Source of the DNA: DATHTC01 sp963746805
GTDB lineage: Bacteria; Actinomycetota; Thermoleophilia; Gaiellales; Gaiellaceae
Length of the DNA stretch: 64,000 nucleotides
Assembly: GCA_963746805.1 (NCBI GenBank)
Contig: CAVVCQ010000005.1
Location: 248,001-312,000, forward strand
Reading direction: 5' to 3'
A model generated the notes under the pieces. That model was not told where the DNA came from. It did no database searches and worked only from the letters and a program-made list of their open reading frames with translations. Shown in pieces: positions 8,782-18,712 of the stretch. The position numbers and the translations under genes are program-made. How positions within the stretch are numbered: position 1 is the first letter of the stretch; each line of letters starts with the position of its first letter.

Positions 8782-8810
8782 GCGGGCGGCCGCGGTGTGC
8801 GGCCACCCGC
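8782..8810 (-). terminator. GC hairpin after the small secreted protein gene
   Basis: An inverted repeat (GCGGGCGGCCGC with a 5-base loop) forms 11 pairs with one mismatch, starting 13 bases past the stop of the secreted gene at 8823. There is no U-tract, as is usual for hairpins at gene ends in this window. Confidence 0.5.
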
Positions 8811-8822
8811 TCTTGACCGCGT

Positions 8823-9338
8823 CTACGGCGCCAGCACGTCGCAGAGCTGTGGGAACGGCCCGTCGTTGAACTGCCCGGCCTGGAAGACCACGTCGGGCTC
8901 CTCGTCGTCCGGGTCGCTGAAGAAGAACACGACCCGGCCCACGTCTGCCGCGACAGGCGGGCCGCCGCCCGTGATCAGGTGCCCCGAGAGGCCTGTGATC
9001 GTCACCGTCGTCGACCCGTCCGGATTGAACGTGATGTGCTCGACGCTGGGGGTGACGGTCGAGATCGACTTCCCGTTCGCACTGAAGGTGACTCGCGCCC
9101 GCGGGAACGCGGAGATCACCCTGGTCAGGTTCCCGGCGGCGTCCGAGAACTCCGTCGTCCGTATCTGTCCCGTCGCGTGGCCCTGGATCTCGAACGCACA
9201 CGGCCCTTCCGGCGCCGCGGGAATCGTGAACACGTCGTCGATCTCCATCACCGAATGCGACGGCTTGCCCGCCGCCGCGACCGCGACGACGACCAGTGCA
9301 CCGAGGGCTACCACCGCCGGCGCCATCAGCCTGCGCAT
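8823..9338 (-). CDS. Small secreted hypothetical protein
   Basis: A 171-residue exported protein. The N-terminus MRRLMAPAVVALGALVVVAV is a signal peptide ending near AAAGKPS. The mature part is beta-rich, with NPDGSTTVTITGLSGHLITG and a short acidic DPDDEEPD loop, and contains one early and one late cysteine (GPCAFEI and QLCDVL) that could form a disulfide. No known catalytic motif. Similar short secreted proteins with the phrase about NPDG/TVTITG occur in soil actinobacteria as orphans. It is flanked by hairpins on its downstream side, suggesting its own transcript. Function unknown. Confidence 0.65.
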   Translation of the reverse strand: MRRLMAPAVVALGALVVVAVAAAGKPSHSVMEIDDVFTIPAAPEGPCAFEIQGHATGQIRTTEFSDAAGNLTRVISAFPRARVTFSANGKSISTVTPSVEHITFNPDGSTTVTITGLSGHLITGGGPPVAADVGRVVFFFSDPDDEEPDVVFQAGQFNDGPFPQLCDVLAP

Positions 9339-9445
9339 GAGGACTCCCTTCCACCGCCCCCCACGGCACTCCGCAGTTGTGTGAAGTCGAGCAGCCGGGC
9401 GCAGGGCGGAGTCTGATCGGTTCGTCGCCGCGGTTCAAGGTGCGG

Positions 9446-9477
9446 ACGGGCGGGCCGCGTCGCCGCGGCCCGCCCGT
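9446..9477 (-). terminator. Perfect 14-bp GC hairpin after the haloperoxidase gene
   Basis: ACGGGCGGGCCGCG pairs perfectly with its complement across a TCGC tetraloop, 8 bases past the haloperoxidase stop. There is no U-run, so this is a U-less intrinsic terminator or an RNA 3'-end stabiliser. Confidence 0.6.
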
Positions 9478-9484
9478 GCCGTCG

Positions 9485-10740
9485 TCAGCCGTTCGCGGGG
9501 CGGACAGCCTTGAAGTAGTGGTGGTCGCGCCACTTCGCGACCTGCCGGCCGATCTTCGCGCCCTGCTCGTCGGCGTTGCGGAAGTGGATCCCGGACCAGA
9601 CCCGCGCGTCGACGACCTCGTCGATCGCCTCCGAGAAGCTGTCGAAGCTCCGCGTCAGACCCGCGACGTTCGTGTCCGTCCACCCGATCCTGTCGGTGCC
9701 GAAGAAGTCCTGCAGCGTGGCCACGATCGACCCGCTGAGGCCGGCGTGTCCCGACGGGTGCTCCGGATACGGCGGCGTCGCGATCAACGGCAGCCAGCCC
9801 GCGTCCTTCTGCGTGTGCTCGTTGCCGTCCGTGTCCGCCCGCTGGATCGCCGTGATCGGCCGCCAGAAGCCGTAGTGCGCCTTGTCGTCCCACACGCCGA
9901 TGAGCGCGTCGGCCGCCGTCAGGTAGAGCATCGCGTAGAGCCTGGCGTTGTCGACGAGCGACAGCCCCTGCTGCGCCGAGAGCGTGCGGAACACACGGCT
10001 CCAGGTGCCGGGCGGGTTTTCCGCCCAGTAGCGCGCCGCGTGCGTCTGGTCGGCGGAGCGGGGCGAGTCCATCGCGGCCGAGCCGTAGGTCTTCACCTCG
10101 TTGAAGTCCCGGGCGTACCGGATGCTCGAAAGCGGGTCCGGGCCCGCGGAGCGGAACTGCGAGGAGCTCTCGATCAGGAACGGCTTCACGTTGCGCAGCC
10201 ACGCGGCCGGGTCGTTGACGAAGCTCGGCAGCACCGGCTCCCACACCCCCGGCCCCGGCGTCCCGAGCGGGAAGCCCGGCGACCCGAAGCGGCCGTCGGC
10301 CGTCCTCGCGGCGATCATGGCCGCCGCGGCGGCCTCGCCGACGGCGATCCCGCGGGTCTTCGCGACGCCGTCCGGGACGGCGCCGAGCGAGACCGCGAGC
10401 TGCGCGTCGAGCAGCGGCTTCTGCCCGGGCACGATCGTCAGGAGAACGCGGTACGCCGCCGCGGCCGTGGCGGCCTCCTTCGAGTCGAACGGGCCCGCCA
10501 GACGTGGGGTGAGCAGGTACCCCTGGTGGCCCGCCGTCGATCGCGTTGACGGCGTCGTAGACCGCGCCGTGGACCATCGCCAGGTGCGGCACCGACAGCT
10601 GCGGCCCCTGCGTCGGCGGGGCGAACAACGCGCTCGTCGCAGTCGCGTTCCACTGCGTGACCGCGTCGGCCCGCGCGAGCCCGGGTGCGAGTAGCGCCGC
10701 GGAGGCCGCGAGGAGCAGCGGCCGGGATGATGCGTTTCAT
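9485..10740 (-). CDS. Vanadium-dependent haloperoxidase family (PAP2-like) secreted enzyme, two frame breaks
   Basis: About 418 residues when two +1 insertions are ignored. Near 10724, one extra C after MKRII restores a signal peptide (RPLLLAASAALLAPGLARA); near 10531, GGG for GG restores NAIDGGHQGY. The vanadate pocket is present: K...FWRP in DKAHYGFWRPITAIQ, PSGH in EHPSGHAGLSG, and R...GIHF in ARVWSGIHFRNADEQG. Family members oxidise halides with peroxide or act as related phosphatases. Its ATG overlaps the stop of the upstream DUF4242-like gene (ATGA), so translation is coupled. The breaks look like assembly errors because both sides match the family without a gap. Confidence 0.85.
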
Positions 10741-11012
10741 CGTGTCTTCTCCTCACTGGACGTGACTGCCTCGACGAGCCGGACGGGGTCGAGCGCGGCC
10801 AGCCGCGCAACGAGTGCGGCCTCCCGACTCGACGGAGCGTCGAACACGAAGAAGCAGGTCTCGTCCTCGGGAACGTGGATGACGCCTCCGAAGCTCACGC
10901 GGGTTCCGTCCCGCGTCAGCTCCTCGGCGGCCGAGCGGGCGCGAGCCTCGAGAGCCGCCAGCTCCGCGGAGTGGCAGCGCGCGAGGAACGTCTCGACCAG
11001 GTAGCTCGGCAT
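10737..11012 (-). CDS. DUF4242-like small protein
   Basis: A 91-residue cytosolic protein. It begins MPSYLVETFLARCHS, like the MPxYxVERxF start of DUF4242 (nickel-binding-like) proteins, and ends with a strand pair HVPEDETCFFVFDAPS then RLVEAVTSS, which also fits the family. No signal peptide. It overlaps the haloperoxidase start by four bases (ATGA), so the two are translationally coupled, although one protein is cytosolic and the other exported. It begins 60 bases after the end of the LuxR-type regulator on the same strand. Its biochemical role is unknown; the family name is given with moderate confidence. Confidence 0.7.
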   Translation of the reverse strand: MPSYLVETFLARCHSAELAALEARARSAAEELTRDGTRVSFGGVIHVPEDETCFFVFDAPSSREAALVARLAALDPVRLVEAVTSSEEKTR

Positions 11013-11072
11013 GCCGTCGACGCTACGGCCGGGCCGAATCGTCGAAAACGTCAGAACGTCGGAACTTTGCGG

Positions 11073-13822
11073 CTAGCGAAGCTTGCGCGCGAGCTCCGTG
11101 CGGGAGCGGACGCCGAGCTTCGCGTAGACGTGCGTCAGGTGGCTCGCAACCGTCCGCTCGGCGAGGAAGAGCGTCGCAGCGACCTCCGCGTTCGTCCGGC
11201 CCGCCGCGACGAGGTCGGCGACGCGCCGCTCCGCCGGCGTCAGGCCCTCGACCCGCGTCCTGCCGCCGATCCGCCCCAGCTCGTCCTGCGCCCGCTCGGC
11301 CCAGCGCGCGGCGCCCATCTCCGCGAAGCCGGCGCGCGCCGCCTCGATCGCGTCGCGCGAGGGACGCTTCTGCCGGTTGCGGCGCCTGGCACGCCGAGCG
11401 CGAGCAGCGCCCTCGCGCGGCCGAAGGGGTCGTCCGCGGCCTCGTGTCTCTCGACCGCCTCTGCGAGGAGCGTCAACGGCGCCGTCGACGTCGCCCTGCG
11501 CCGCCGCGACGAGGCCCCGGCACCGCGTGACGTGCGCGAGCACCCACTCCCGCTCGACGCGGCGGGCGTCCGCCTCCCACGCGTCGAGGCGCTCGACGGC
11601 GTCGTCGACGCGACCGAGCTCGAGCAGCGCCTCGACCTGCTCCGCGCGCCACCAGTTCATGGTCGGCTCGGCTCCGTCGGCCGCGTCGGCGATCCGCTCG
11701 GCCTCCGCGAACCGCTCCACGGCGGTGGCCGCGTCGCCGCTCCAGAAGTCGACCACGCCCGGCATCGCGACCGCCGCGCGGATCGTCGCCGCGTGCCGCT
11801 CCGCGCGCGCGGACATCACGTCGGTCAGCTCGCGCGCACGGTCGAGGTCGCCCCGGTGGACGGCGACGAGCATGAGCGGGTACAGGTCCTGCGGGGTCTC
11901 GTCTTCCTCGCGCCAGTACAGGTGACTGAGCTCCCGCCCCCGCTCGGCGTACTCGCCCGCAAGCACGAGGCGGCCTGCCAACAGCTCGGCGATCGCGAGG
12001 TACCAGAGCGCGCCCGCGGCGAGGCGCTCGTCGCGGTCGCTCCACCCGGCGAGCTCCGCTTCGAACAGCGCGCGGGCGCGCTCGAGCTCGCGCGACCAGA
12101 CGAGGACATGCCCGAGCGCGAACGCGGTATCGGCCGACGCCTGCGGGTCGCCGGCGGCGAGCGCATGCGCCTGCTCGGCGAGCGCGAGCGCGCCCGGCTC
12201 GCCGGCGTTGAAGCGGATGAGCGCGAGGCTGCCGAGCGCGGCCGCCCGGACGGCCGTGTCCCCGGCGCTCTCGGCGAGCTCGACGGCCGCGCGGGCGTGC
12301 TCCTCGGCGGCCGCGAGACCGTCGGAGAACCGCACGAGCAGGCCGAGGCGCTGGTGGATCGACGCACGGAGCGCCGGCGGCGTCCCCGGTTCGAGCAGCG
12401 CCTCGCGCAACAGCAGCACCATCTTCTGGAGCTCGTCGATCTCGACATCGGCCGCGAGGACGAGCGCCTCGGCCCGCTCGGGCCCGGGCGCCGCGTTGGC
12501 GAGCAGGTCGGCGGCGAGCGCGCGCGCACGCTCGGCCTCGCCCGCCGCGAGGTGCGCCCGCCCCGCCGCGGCCGTGCGTCGCGCGACGTCCGCGGCGTCG
12601 TCCGGCGGCGTCAGGCGGAGCGCGTGCTCGCCGAGCTCGGCGGCGACGATCGGCGCGCCCTGCGCGGCCGCCGCGCCCGCCGCACCCTCGAGCGTCGCGG
12701 CAAGCCCGGCGTCCGACGGCGTCGGCCGACAGCGCGTGGTGGCGGGCTTGTGCAAGCGGGTCGTCGACGAGACCGGCGAGCCGCGCGTGCGCCTCGCGGC
12801 GTTCGTCCGCGCTCAGGCCCTGGTACAGCACCGACGCGAGCAGCGGGTGCGCGAAGCGGACCGTCCCCTCCCCCAGCTCGAGCACGCGCTCCTCGAGCGC
12901 CGGTGTGAGCGCGCCGTCGTCGACCCCGGCCTCGGCGAGCTGCGCCGGTGTCAGCCGCGATTCCGCCGAGACGAGCACGAGCGCCTCGCGCGTGGCGCCG
13001 GTGAAGGCATCGAGCCTCGCCGAGACGAGCTCCTCCAGCCGCGCGGGCACGGGCAACGGCTGCGTCGGGTCGCGCATCGCGTCCCCGTCGCCGAGCGCCC
13101 GCGCGAGCTCGAGGGCGTACAGCGGGTTCCCGCCCGAGGCCTCGTGCAGCCGGAGGAGCGTCGGGCGCGGGACCGGCCGCCCGAGCTCGACGCTGAGGAT
13201 GCGGTGGATCGCGCCGACGCTCAGCGGCCCGACGCAGACCCGCTCGATCCGGTCCGGGCCGAGCGCCTCCTCGACGGCGGTCCGTCCGTCGTCCTCGCCG
13301 AGCCGCCGCGTCCAGACGACGAGCACGTCGTCGCCGAGGCGCCGCAGCGCGAACCCGAGCGCGGCCGCGGACGAGGCGTCGAGCCACTGCAGGTCGTCGA
13401 CCGCGACGACCAGGCCGTCCTCCGCGGCGAGCAGCTCGAGCGCGCTGCGGACGGCGACCCCGAGCGCCAAGCGGGTCGACCGGCCGGCTCCCCGCCTCCT
13501 CCAGGAGCAGCGCCACCTCGAGCGCGCGGCGCCGCGGCGGCGGCAGGGCCGGCAGCACGTCGTCGAGGACGTCGTCGAACAGGTCGCCGAGGCCGGCATG
13601 CGCCAGCGTCCGCTCCGACTCGACGGGCCGCGCGGTGAGGACGCGCAGCCCCCGGGCGCGGGCCAGGTCGACGGCCTCGCGCCAGAGCGTGGACTTCCCG
13701 ATCCCCGCCTCGCCCTCGAGCGCGACCCCGGCAGGCCCGCTGCCAGGCACGCGGCGGTCGAGGACGGCGTCGAGGGCGTCGCGCTCCTCGTCCCTGCCGA
13801 CGACGTCGCGCGCCGTGTGCAT
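11073..13822 (-). CDS. LuxR-family transcriptional regulator with AAA ATPase (MalT/LAL type), four frame breaks
   Basis: About 915 residues in full. The N-terminus VVGRDEERDALDAVLDRR leads to a P-loop (LEGEAGIGKSTLW) and Walker B (VVAVDDLQWLDASS). A long TPR-like helical middle follows, and the C-terminal LuxR helix-turn-helix reads LTPAERRVADLVAAGRTNAEVAATLF then RTVASHLTHVYAKL (given in parts). Frame changes occur near 13490, 12740, 11476 and 11385; the ones checked are single extra bases, and both sides continue the family pattern. Such regulators bind an inducer in the middle part and activate sugar or secondary metabolism genes. It starts four bases after the PLP decarboxylase gene, so the two form an operon. 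Target unknown. Confidence 0.85.
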
Positions 13823-13826
13823 CGGC

Positions 13827-15252
13827 CTACGCGGCGAGTGCCGCGCCGAGCTCGCGGATCGTCGGGACGATCAGGTCGACGTCGTCCGGCCCGGTGCGCC
13901 AGTTCACGATCGCAGGCCGGAACGCGACCTTGCCGGCCTGCACCGTGGTGCCGAAGTAGACGCGGCCGTCGTCGAGAACCGCCTGGCCCAGGCGCCGGTT
14001 CAGCTCGTCGAGGTCGGCCTCGGCGACGCCGGCCGGGCGGTAGCGGAAGCAGACGACGTTCAGCGGGACGTCGGCGAGCCGCTCGAGCTCCGGGTCGGCG
14101 TCCACCTGCGCCGCCAGCCGCCGCGCAAGCGTCGACGTGGCGCTCGACCATCGCGCGGTAGCCGTCGCGCCCGTACGCCCGCAGGGTCGCCCAGACGGTG
14201 AGCGCCCGCGCGCGGCGCGACATCTCGGGCGAGAGGCTGCTGAAGACCGGCCGGTCGGCGCTCTCGCTGCCGAGGTAGGCCGCCGCCGCGGCGAAGGCGC
14301 CCTCGTGGAGCGACGGGTCGTGGACGAATACCGCTCCGGAGTCGTACGGGACGTTCAACCACTTGTGACCGTCGACGACGACCGAGTGCGCCCGCTCGAC
14401 GCCGCGGACGAGATCCCGCGTCGACGGCGAAACCGCCGCGAACAGGCCGAAGGCGCCGTCGACGTGGAGCCACGCGCCGTGCTCCCCGGCGAGATCCGCC
14501 ATGGCGTCGATCGGGTCGAACAGCCCCGTGTTCACGTCGCCCGCTGTCGCGACGAGGATCGCCGGCGCACCCTCCAAGTCGCGCAACGCGGCCTCGAGCG
14601 CGTCGAGGTCGAGCCGGCCGCTCTTGTCGTCGACGAACGTCCGCACCTGCCGGCGCCCGATGCCCAGCATCGCGAGCGCCTTCAGCGCGCTCGCGTGCAC
14701 GAAGCTGCTGCCGAGCACGGGTACGGGCGGCAGGCCCGCGAGCCCCTCCTCCTCGACGTCCACGCCGTGCTGCAGCCCCCACCAGCGGCGTGCGACCGCG
14801 AGCCCGGTGAAGTTCGCGGACGTGGCGCCGCTCGTGAAGGCGCCGCTCCACGCGGGCGGGAGCCCGAACAGCTCCTGCAGCCAGGCCACCGCGACCTGCT
14901 CGAGCCGCATCGCGAAGGGCGAGCTCACCCAGTTGAACGCGATCTGGTCGATCGCGCTCGTCCACCAGTCGGCGGCGAGCGCGGCGGGCGTCCCGCCGCC
15001 CATCACGAAGTGGAAGAACCGCGGCCCGGCCGAGCGCGTCGCGCCCTCGGAGGCGGCCTCGATCAGCTCGCGCACGGCCGCCAGCGAGCCGGAGCCCTCG
15101 TCCGGCAGCGAGACCCCTACGGGACCGCCCGGCTCCGCGGCCGGCGGCCGTACCGGCGCCTCGTCGAGCTGCGCGAGATACCGCGTGGCCTCCTCGGCGA
15201 CGAGTTGCAGCGCCTGGTCGAGCGCGTCCTTGTCGAGGAGCGGATCGGCCAC
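13827..15252 (-). CDS. Pyridoxal-dependent (group II, aromatic-type) decarboxylase, one frame break
   Basis: About 475 residues, the usual family length. Substrate-side and cofactor motifs are clear: HFVMGGGTPAALAADWW, TSGATSANFTGLAVAR, HVDGAFGLFAAVSP and the PLP lysine in VVVDGHKWLNVPYDSG. A frame change near 14128 (one extra base after HVD) joins LARRLAAQVDADPELERL to the C-terminal domain. The GTG start at 15252 has no ribosome site but has TAGGAT 7 bases upstream, so the mRNA is probably leaderless. It heads an operon with the LuxR-type regulator. The family decarboxylates aromatic amino acids or glutamate; the substrate is not set by sequence alone. Confidence 0.88.
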
Positions 15253-15259
15253 GGTGTTG

Positions 15260-15265
15260 ATCCTA
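15260..15265 (-). promoter_or_regulatory. TAGGAT -10 box for leaderless decarboxylase mRNA
   Basis: TAGGAT lies on the minus strand, 7 bases before the GTG at 15252. A transcript starting at the usual distance would begin at or next to the start codon. No Shine-Dalgarno sequence is present. Confidence 0.5.
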
Positions 15266-15287
15266 GATCCGCCGCGGAGCGCCGTCC

Positions 15288-15316
15288 TTGGCGCCGCTCC
15301 GGCCAGCACCTACCAT
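15288..15316 (+). promoter_or_regulatory. Promoter TTGGCG-N17-TACCAT for leaderless cNMP/aminotransferase mRNA
   Basis: TTGGCG at 15288-15293 and TACCAT at 15311-15316 are 17 bases apart, and six bases separate the -10 from the ATG at 15323, placing the likely start of transcription on the start codon. No ribosome site precedes the ATG. Confidence 0.6.
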
Positions 15317-15322
15317 CGAGCC

Positions 15323-17989
15323 ATGGAGGCTGCCGCCGGCACGCTCGCCGCCGCCCGCGCCAGTCGGCTCTTCGGCGATCTCGACGAGGAGCAGGCTCGG
15401 GCGCTCGCGGACCTGCTGCGCCCCTTCTCCGCTGCCGGAATGGAGACACTGTTCCGCGCCGGCGCCCCGGTCGAGCGGCTCCTCCTGCTCGGCTCGGGCT
15501 CGGCCGGCGTCGGCGAGCCGGTCGCGGCGGTCGTGCGCGCGGGCGAGACGCTCGGCGAGCTCGCGCTCAACGGGCCGGCGACCCACACCGCAACGGCCAC
15601 CGCACTCGAGCCGGTGGAGGGCTTCTTTCTCGAGATCCGCGACTTCGAGCTGCTCCGCGCCGACGGCGAGGCGCTCGCCGTCGCCGTGCTGCGCCGGCTG
15701 TCGCACCTCCTCGCGGCGCGCGTCCGAGCCGCCGGCGACGGCATCGTCCCCTCGGCCGCGACGGTCGGCCCGCAGGCGACGCCGGGCGCGCCCGCACTCG
15801 ACGAGCTGCCGTTCCTGCACGCGCTCGCCGCGTTCCGGGGCTTCGACGAGCAGGAGCTCGAGGAGCTCGTCCGCTCGGCCCCGACGTGGCGCCTCGACGC
15901 CGGCGCGACGGTCTTCGTCGAGGGCGCGACCGCCGACTCGGCGTTCGTCGTCCTCCGCGGCGCGGTCGAGATCACGCGCGAGCGGGGCGACCGCCGCTTC
16001 CGCCTCGCCACCGTCGGCCCCGGCCGCATGCTCGGCGAGCTGTCACTCGTCGACGGCGGGCCGCGGACGGCGACCTGCATCGCGCTCGAGCCGACGGTCG
16101 TGCTCGAGCTCGACGGCGCCGTGGTCGGCGACCGGCTCGACGGCCGCTCGCAGGGCGGGCTCGCGCTGCTGCAGGCGGTGAACCGGGCGCTGATCGCGGC
16201 GTTGCACGCGACCGACGCGCGCCGTGTCCGGATCGGCGCGGACTGGCCGCGGCCCGCCGACCAGGTCGCGGACCCGAGCCGGGAACGCCTGATCGAGCGG
16301 ATCCGCGCGTCGGTGATCGGCGAGGACGTGATGCTCGACGGCCCGTTCGGCCCCCGGCGGCTCGTCTACGCCGACTACACCGCCTCCGGCCGCGCGCTCA
16401 CGTTCGTCGAGGACTTCATCCGCGACGAGGTGCTGCCGCTGTACGCGAACACGCACACGGAGTCGTCGGCGACGGGGCTGCAGACGACGCGGCTGCGCGA
16501 GGACGCGCGGCGCATCGTGCACCACGCGGTCGGCGGCTCGGACGAGGACGTCGTGCTCTTCTGCGGCTCGGGCGCGACCGGCGCGATCGACAAGCTCGTG
16601 CACGTCCTCGGCCTGCGCATCCCGTCGGCGCTCGAGGACGAGCTCCAGCTCGGCCGCGCCATCCCCGAGGAGCGGCGCCCGGTCGTCTTCGTCGGCCCGT
16701 ACGAGCACCATTCGAACGAGCTGCCGTGGCGCGAGTCGATCGCCGACGTGGTCACGATCCGCGAGGACGCCGACGGCCGCGTCGACCTCGCCCACCTCGA
16801 GGAGGAGCTCCGCCGATACGCGGACCGCCCGGTCCGAAGATCGGAAGCTTCTCCGCGGCGTCGAACGTGACCGGGATCATCACCGACGTCGAGCGGGTCG
16901 CGATCCTGCTGCACCGCCACGGCGCCCTGTCCTGCTGGGACTACGCGTCCGCCGGGCCGTACCTCCCGATCGAGATGAACCCGGTCGCCCGACGTCCCCG
17001 ACGGCCACCTGGCCTACAAGGACGCCGTCTTCCTTTCGCCGCACAAGTTCGTCGGCGGCCCCGGCACGCCCGGCATCCTCGTCGCGAAGCGCGCGTTCTT
17101 CGGCAACCGCGTTCCGGCCGTGCCCGCCGGCGGGACGATCACCTTCGTCAGCGCGCACGGCCACTCGTACCACCCGGACCCGGAGATCCGTGAGGACGGC
17201 GGCACGCCCGCGATCGTCGACTCGATCCGCGCCGGACTCGTGTTCGCGCTCAAGGAGGCGGTGGGAACGGACGAGATCCGGCGGCGCGAGGACGACTTCG
17301 TCCGCCGCGCCCTCGACTCCTGGGGCGGGAACCCGAACCTCAGGATCCTCGGCAACCCAGAGCTCGACCGGCTCGCGATCGTCTCGCTCGGCGTCCGGCA
17401 CCGCGGTCGCCTGCTGCACTCGCACTTCGTCGCCGCCGTCCTCAACGACCTGTTCGGCATCCAGGCGCGTGCCGGCTGCTTCTGCGCCGGCCCCTACATC
17501 CACCGGATGTACCCGATCGAAGACGCCTGGTCGGAAGACATGAACGCGGAGGTCTCGCTCGGCCACCTGGGCGCGAAGCTCTCGTTCGTCCGGCTCAACG
17601 TCAACTACTTCACGAGCGAGCCGGTCTTCGAGTACCTGCTCGAGGCCGTGCACCTCGTCGCCGACCACGGCTGGAAGCTCCTGCCGCTCTACCGCTTCGA
17701 CCCGTACTCCGGGCAGTGGCACCACGAGAGCGGGCGCCCGCGGCCGCCCCTGACGCTCCACGACGTCTCGTTCGCCTCGGGAGCGCTCGAGTTCCACGGC
17801 CCGCGCGCGACCGAGCCGGAGAGCGCGCTCGCCGGCTACCTCGACGAGGCCCGGCGGCTCTTCGCGGAGCTCGAGGCGAGCCCGCCGGACGAGCAGGTGC
17901 GCGACCCGACGCTGACGCCGGCGTTCGAGCGGATCCGCTGGTTCCCGCTGCCGGGCGAGGCGCTCGACGCGCTCCGCGAGCAGGTCTAG
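15323..17989 (+). CDS. Double cNMP-binding domain fused to class V aminotransferase/cysteine desulfurase-like enzyme, two frame breaks
   Basis: About 888 residues. Residues 10-130 form a degenerate cyclic-nucleotide-binding fold (GELALNGPATHTATATA, lacking the phosphate-binding Arg). Residues 160-290 form a canonical one (GELSLVDGGPRTATCIALEP with the Arg). From about 330 on it is a PLP fold-type I enzyme: YADYTASGRAL, FCGSGATGAIDKLVHVLGL, EHHSNELPWRES and the PLP lysine in LSPHKFVGGPGTPG. Frame changes near 16835 and 16993 are bridged by clean family sequence on both sides. The architecture suggests an aminotransferase or desulfurase controlled by cAMP-like ligands. Leaderless promoter upstream; divergent from the decarboxylase operon. 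Confidence 0.87.
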
Positions 17990-18600
17990 ACGGAGGGCTC
18001 AAGCGGCCTGGGCGCCGCCTCGAGCAGGCGCTCGAGCAGCTCGCGGTCGCCCTCGACCGTGACGGCATCGGTGGTCCGGTCGACGAACAGGGTGTAGACG
18101 CCCACGGCATCGCCCTCGACCACCACGTCCGGGTCGTCGGTCGGGCCGGGGGCAGCCTCGCCGTCCACGAGCGACGCGACCTCGTCGCCGATGCGGAACT
18201 CGAAGCTCCCGGGCGGCGCGACCGGCGCAAGCACCGTGTCGACGGCGTTCGCGAGCCAGCCGGGGAAGAGCGCGTCGTCGTCCGTGGGCGGTCCGAGCGA
18301 GCGGGCGCCCCAGAGCGCCAGCTCGCGGACGGCAGGCTTCAGCGCGCGCCCGTACTCGGTCAGCTCGTAGACGCGCGAGGCCGCGGGCGGCGGCAGGACG
18401 CGCTTGGCCACGACGCCGCCGGCCTCGAGCTCTCGCAACCGCGAGGCGAGGATGTTCGTCCCGATCCCCGGAAGCGCGTCGGCCAGGTCGGTGTAGCGCT
18501 TCGGCCCGTGCAAGAGCTCGAGCACGACCAGGAGCGACCACCGCTCGCCCACGAGCCCGAGGGCGTGCGCGACCGGGCAGTACTGGTCGTAGCGCTTCAC
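17986..18600 (-). CDS. HxlR-family winged-helix transcriptional regulator with C-terminal extension
   Basis: A 204-residue regulator. The HxlR domain occupies residues 1-110: KRYDQYCPVAHALGLVGERW (with the conserved Cys), LHGPKRYTDLADALPGIGTN, then RLRELEAGGVVAKRVLPPPA. The extra 90 residues (SCP2-like phrase FEFRIGDEVASLVDG) are seen in other actinobacterial HxlR proteins and may bind a ligand. The GTG at 18600 has TACACT 7 bases upstream, so it is probably leaderless. It is divergent from the DHA2 efflux pump across a 112-base region with inverted repeats, so it most likely represses that pump. Its stop overlaps the aminotransferase stop by four bases. Confidence 0.9.
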   Translation of the reverse strand: MKRYDQYCPVAHALGLVGERWSLLVVLELLHGPKRYTDLADALPGIGTNILASRLRELEAGGVVAKRVLPPPAASRVYELTEYGRALKPAVRELALWGARSLGPPTDDDALFPGWLANAVDTVLAPVAPPGSFEFRIGDEVASLVDGEAAPGPTDDPDVVVEGDAVGVYTLFVDRTTDAVTVEGDRELLERLLEAAPRPLEPSV

Positions 18601-18607
18601 GAGGGCG

Positions 18608-18674
18608 AGTGTAGCGCACCCACTTGCTAGTAGAAAGACCCCCCTTGCGATAAGCAAGTTACTACTGCTAGGTT
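18608..18674. promoter_or_regulatory. Divergent promoters with candidate HxlR operator
   Basis: For the regulator, TACACT (minus, 18608-18613) lies 7 bases before GTG. For the pump, TTGCGA (18645-18650) and TAGGTT (18669-18674) are 18 bases apart. Between them lie ACTTGC at 18622 and its complement GCAAGT at 18654, followed by TAGTAG and TACTAC respectively. These resemble the TTACTA/TAGTAA half-sites known for HxlR proteins and overlap both promoters, consistent with joint repression. Confidence 0.5.
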
Positions 18675-18712
18675 CGAAGTCTTCTCTGAGCAAGCGAAAG
18701 GACTACGACCCG

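Noticed and set aside
11473..15309. A 1278-codon open frame that appears to fuse a decarboxylase and an ATPase regulator
   Set aside because: It joins parts of two genes through out-of-frame Arg/Gly-rich stretches created by the +1 errors. The decarboxylase and the LuxR-type regulator have separate starts and normal lengths.
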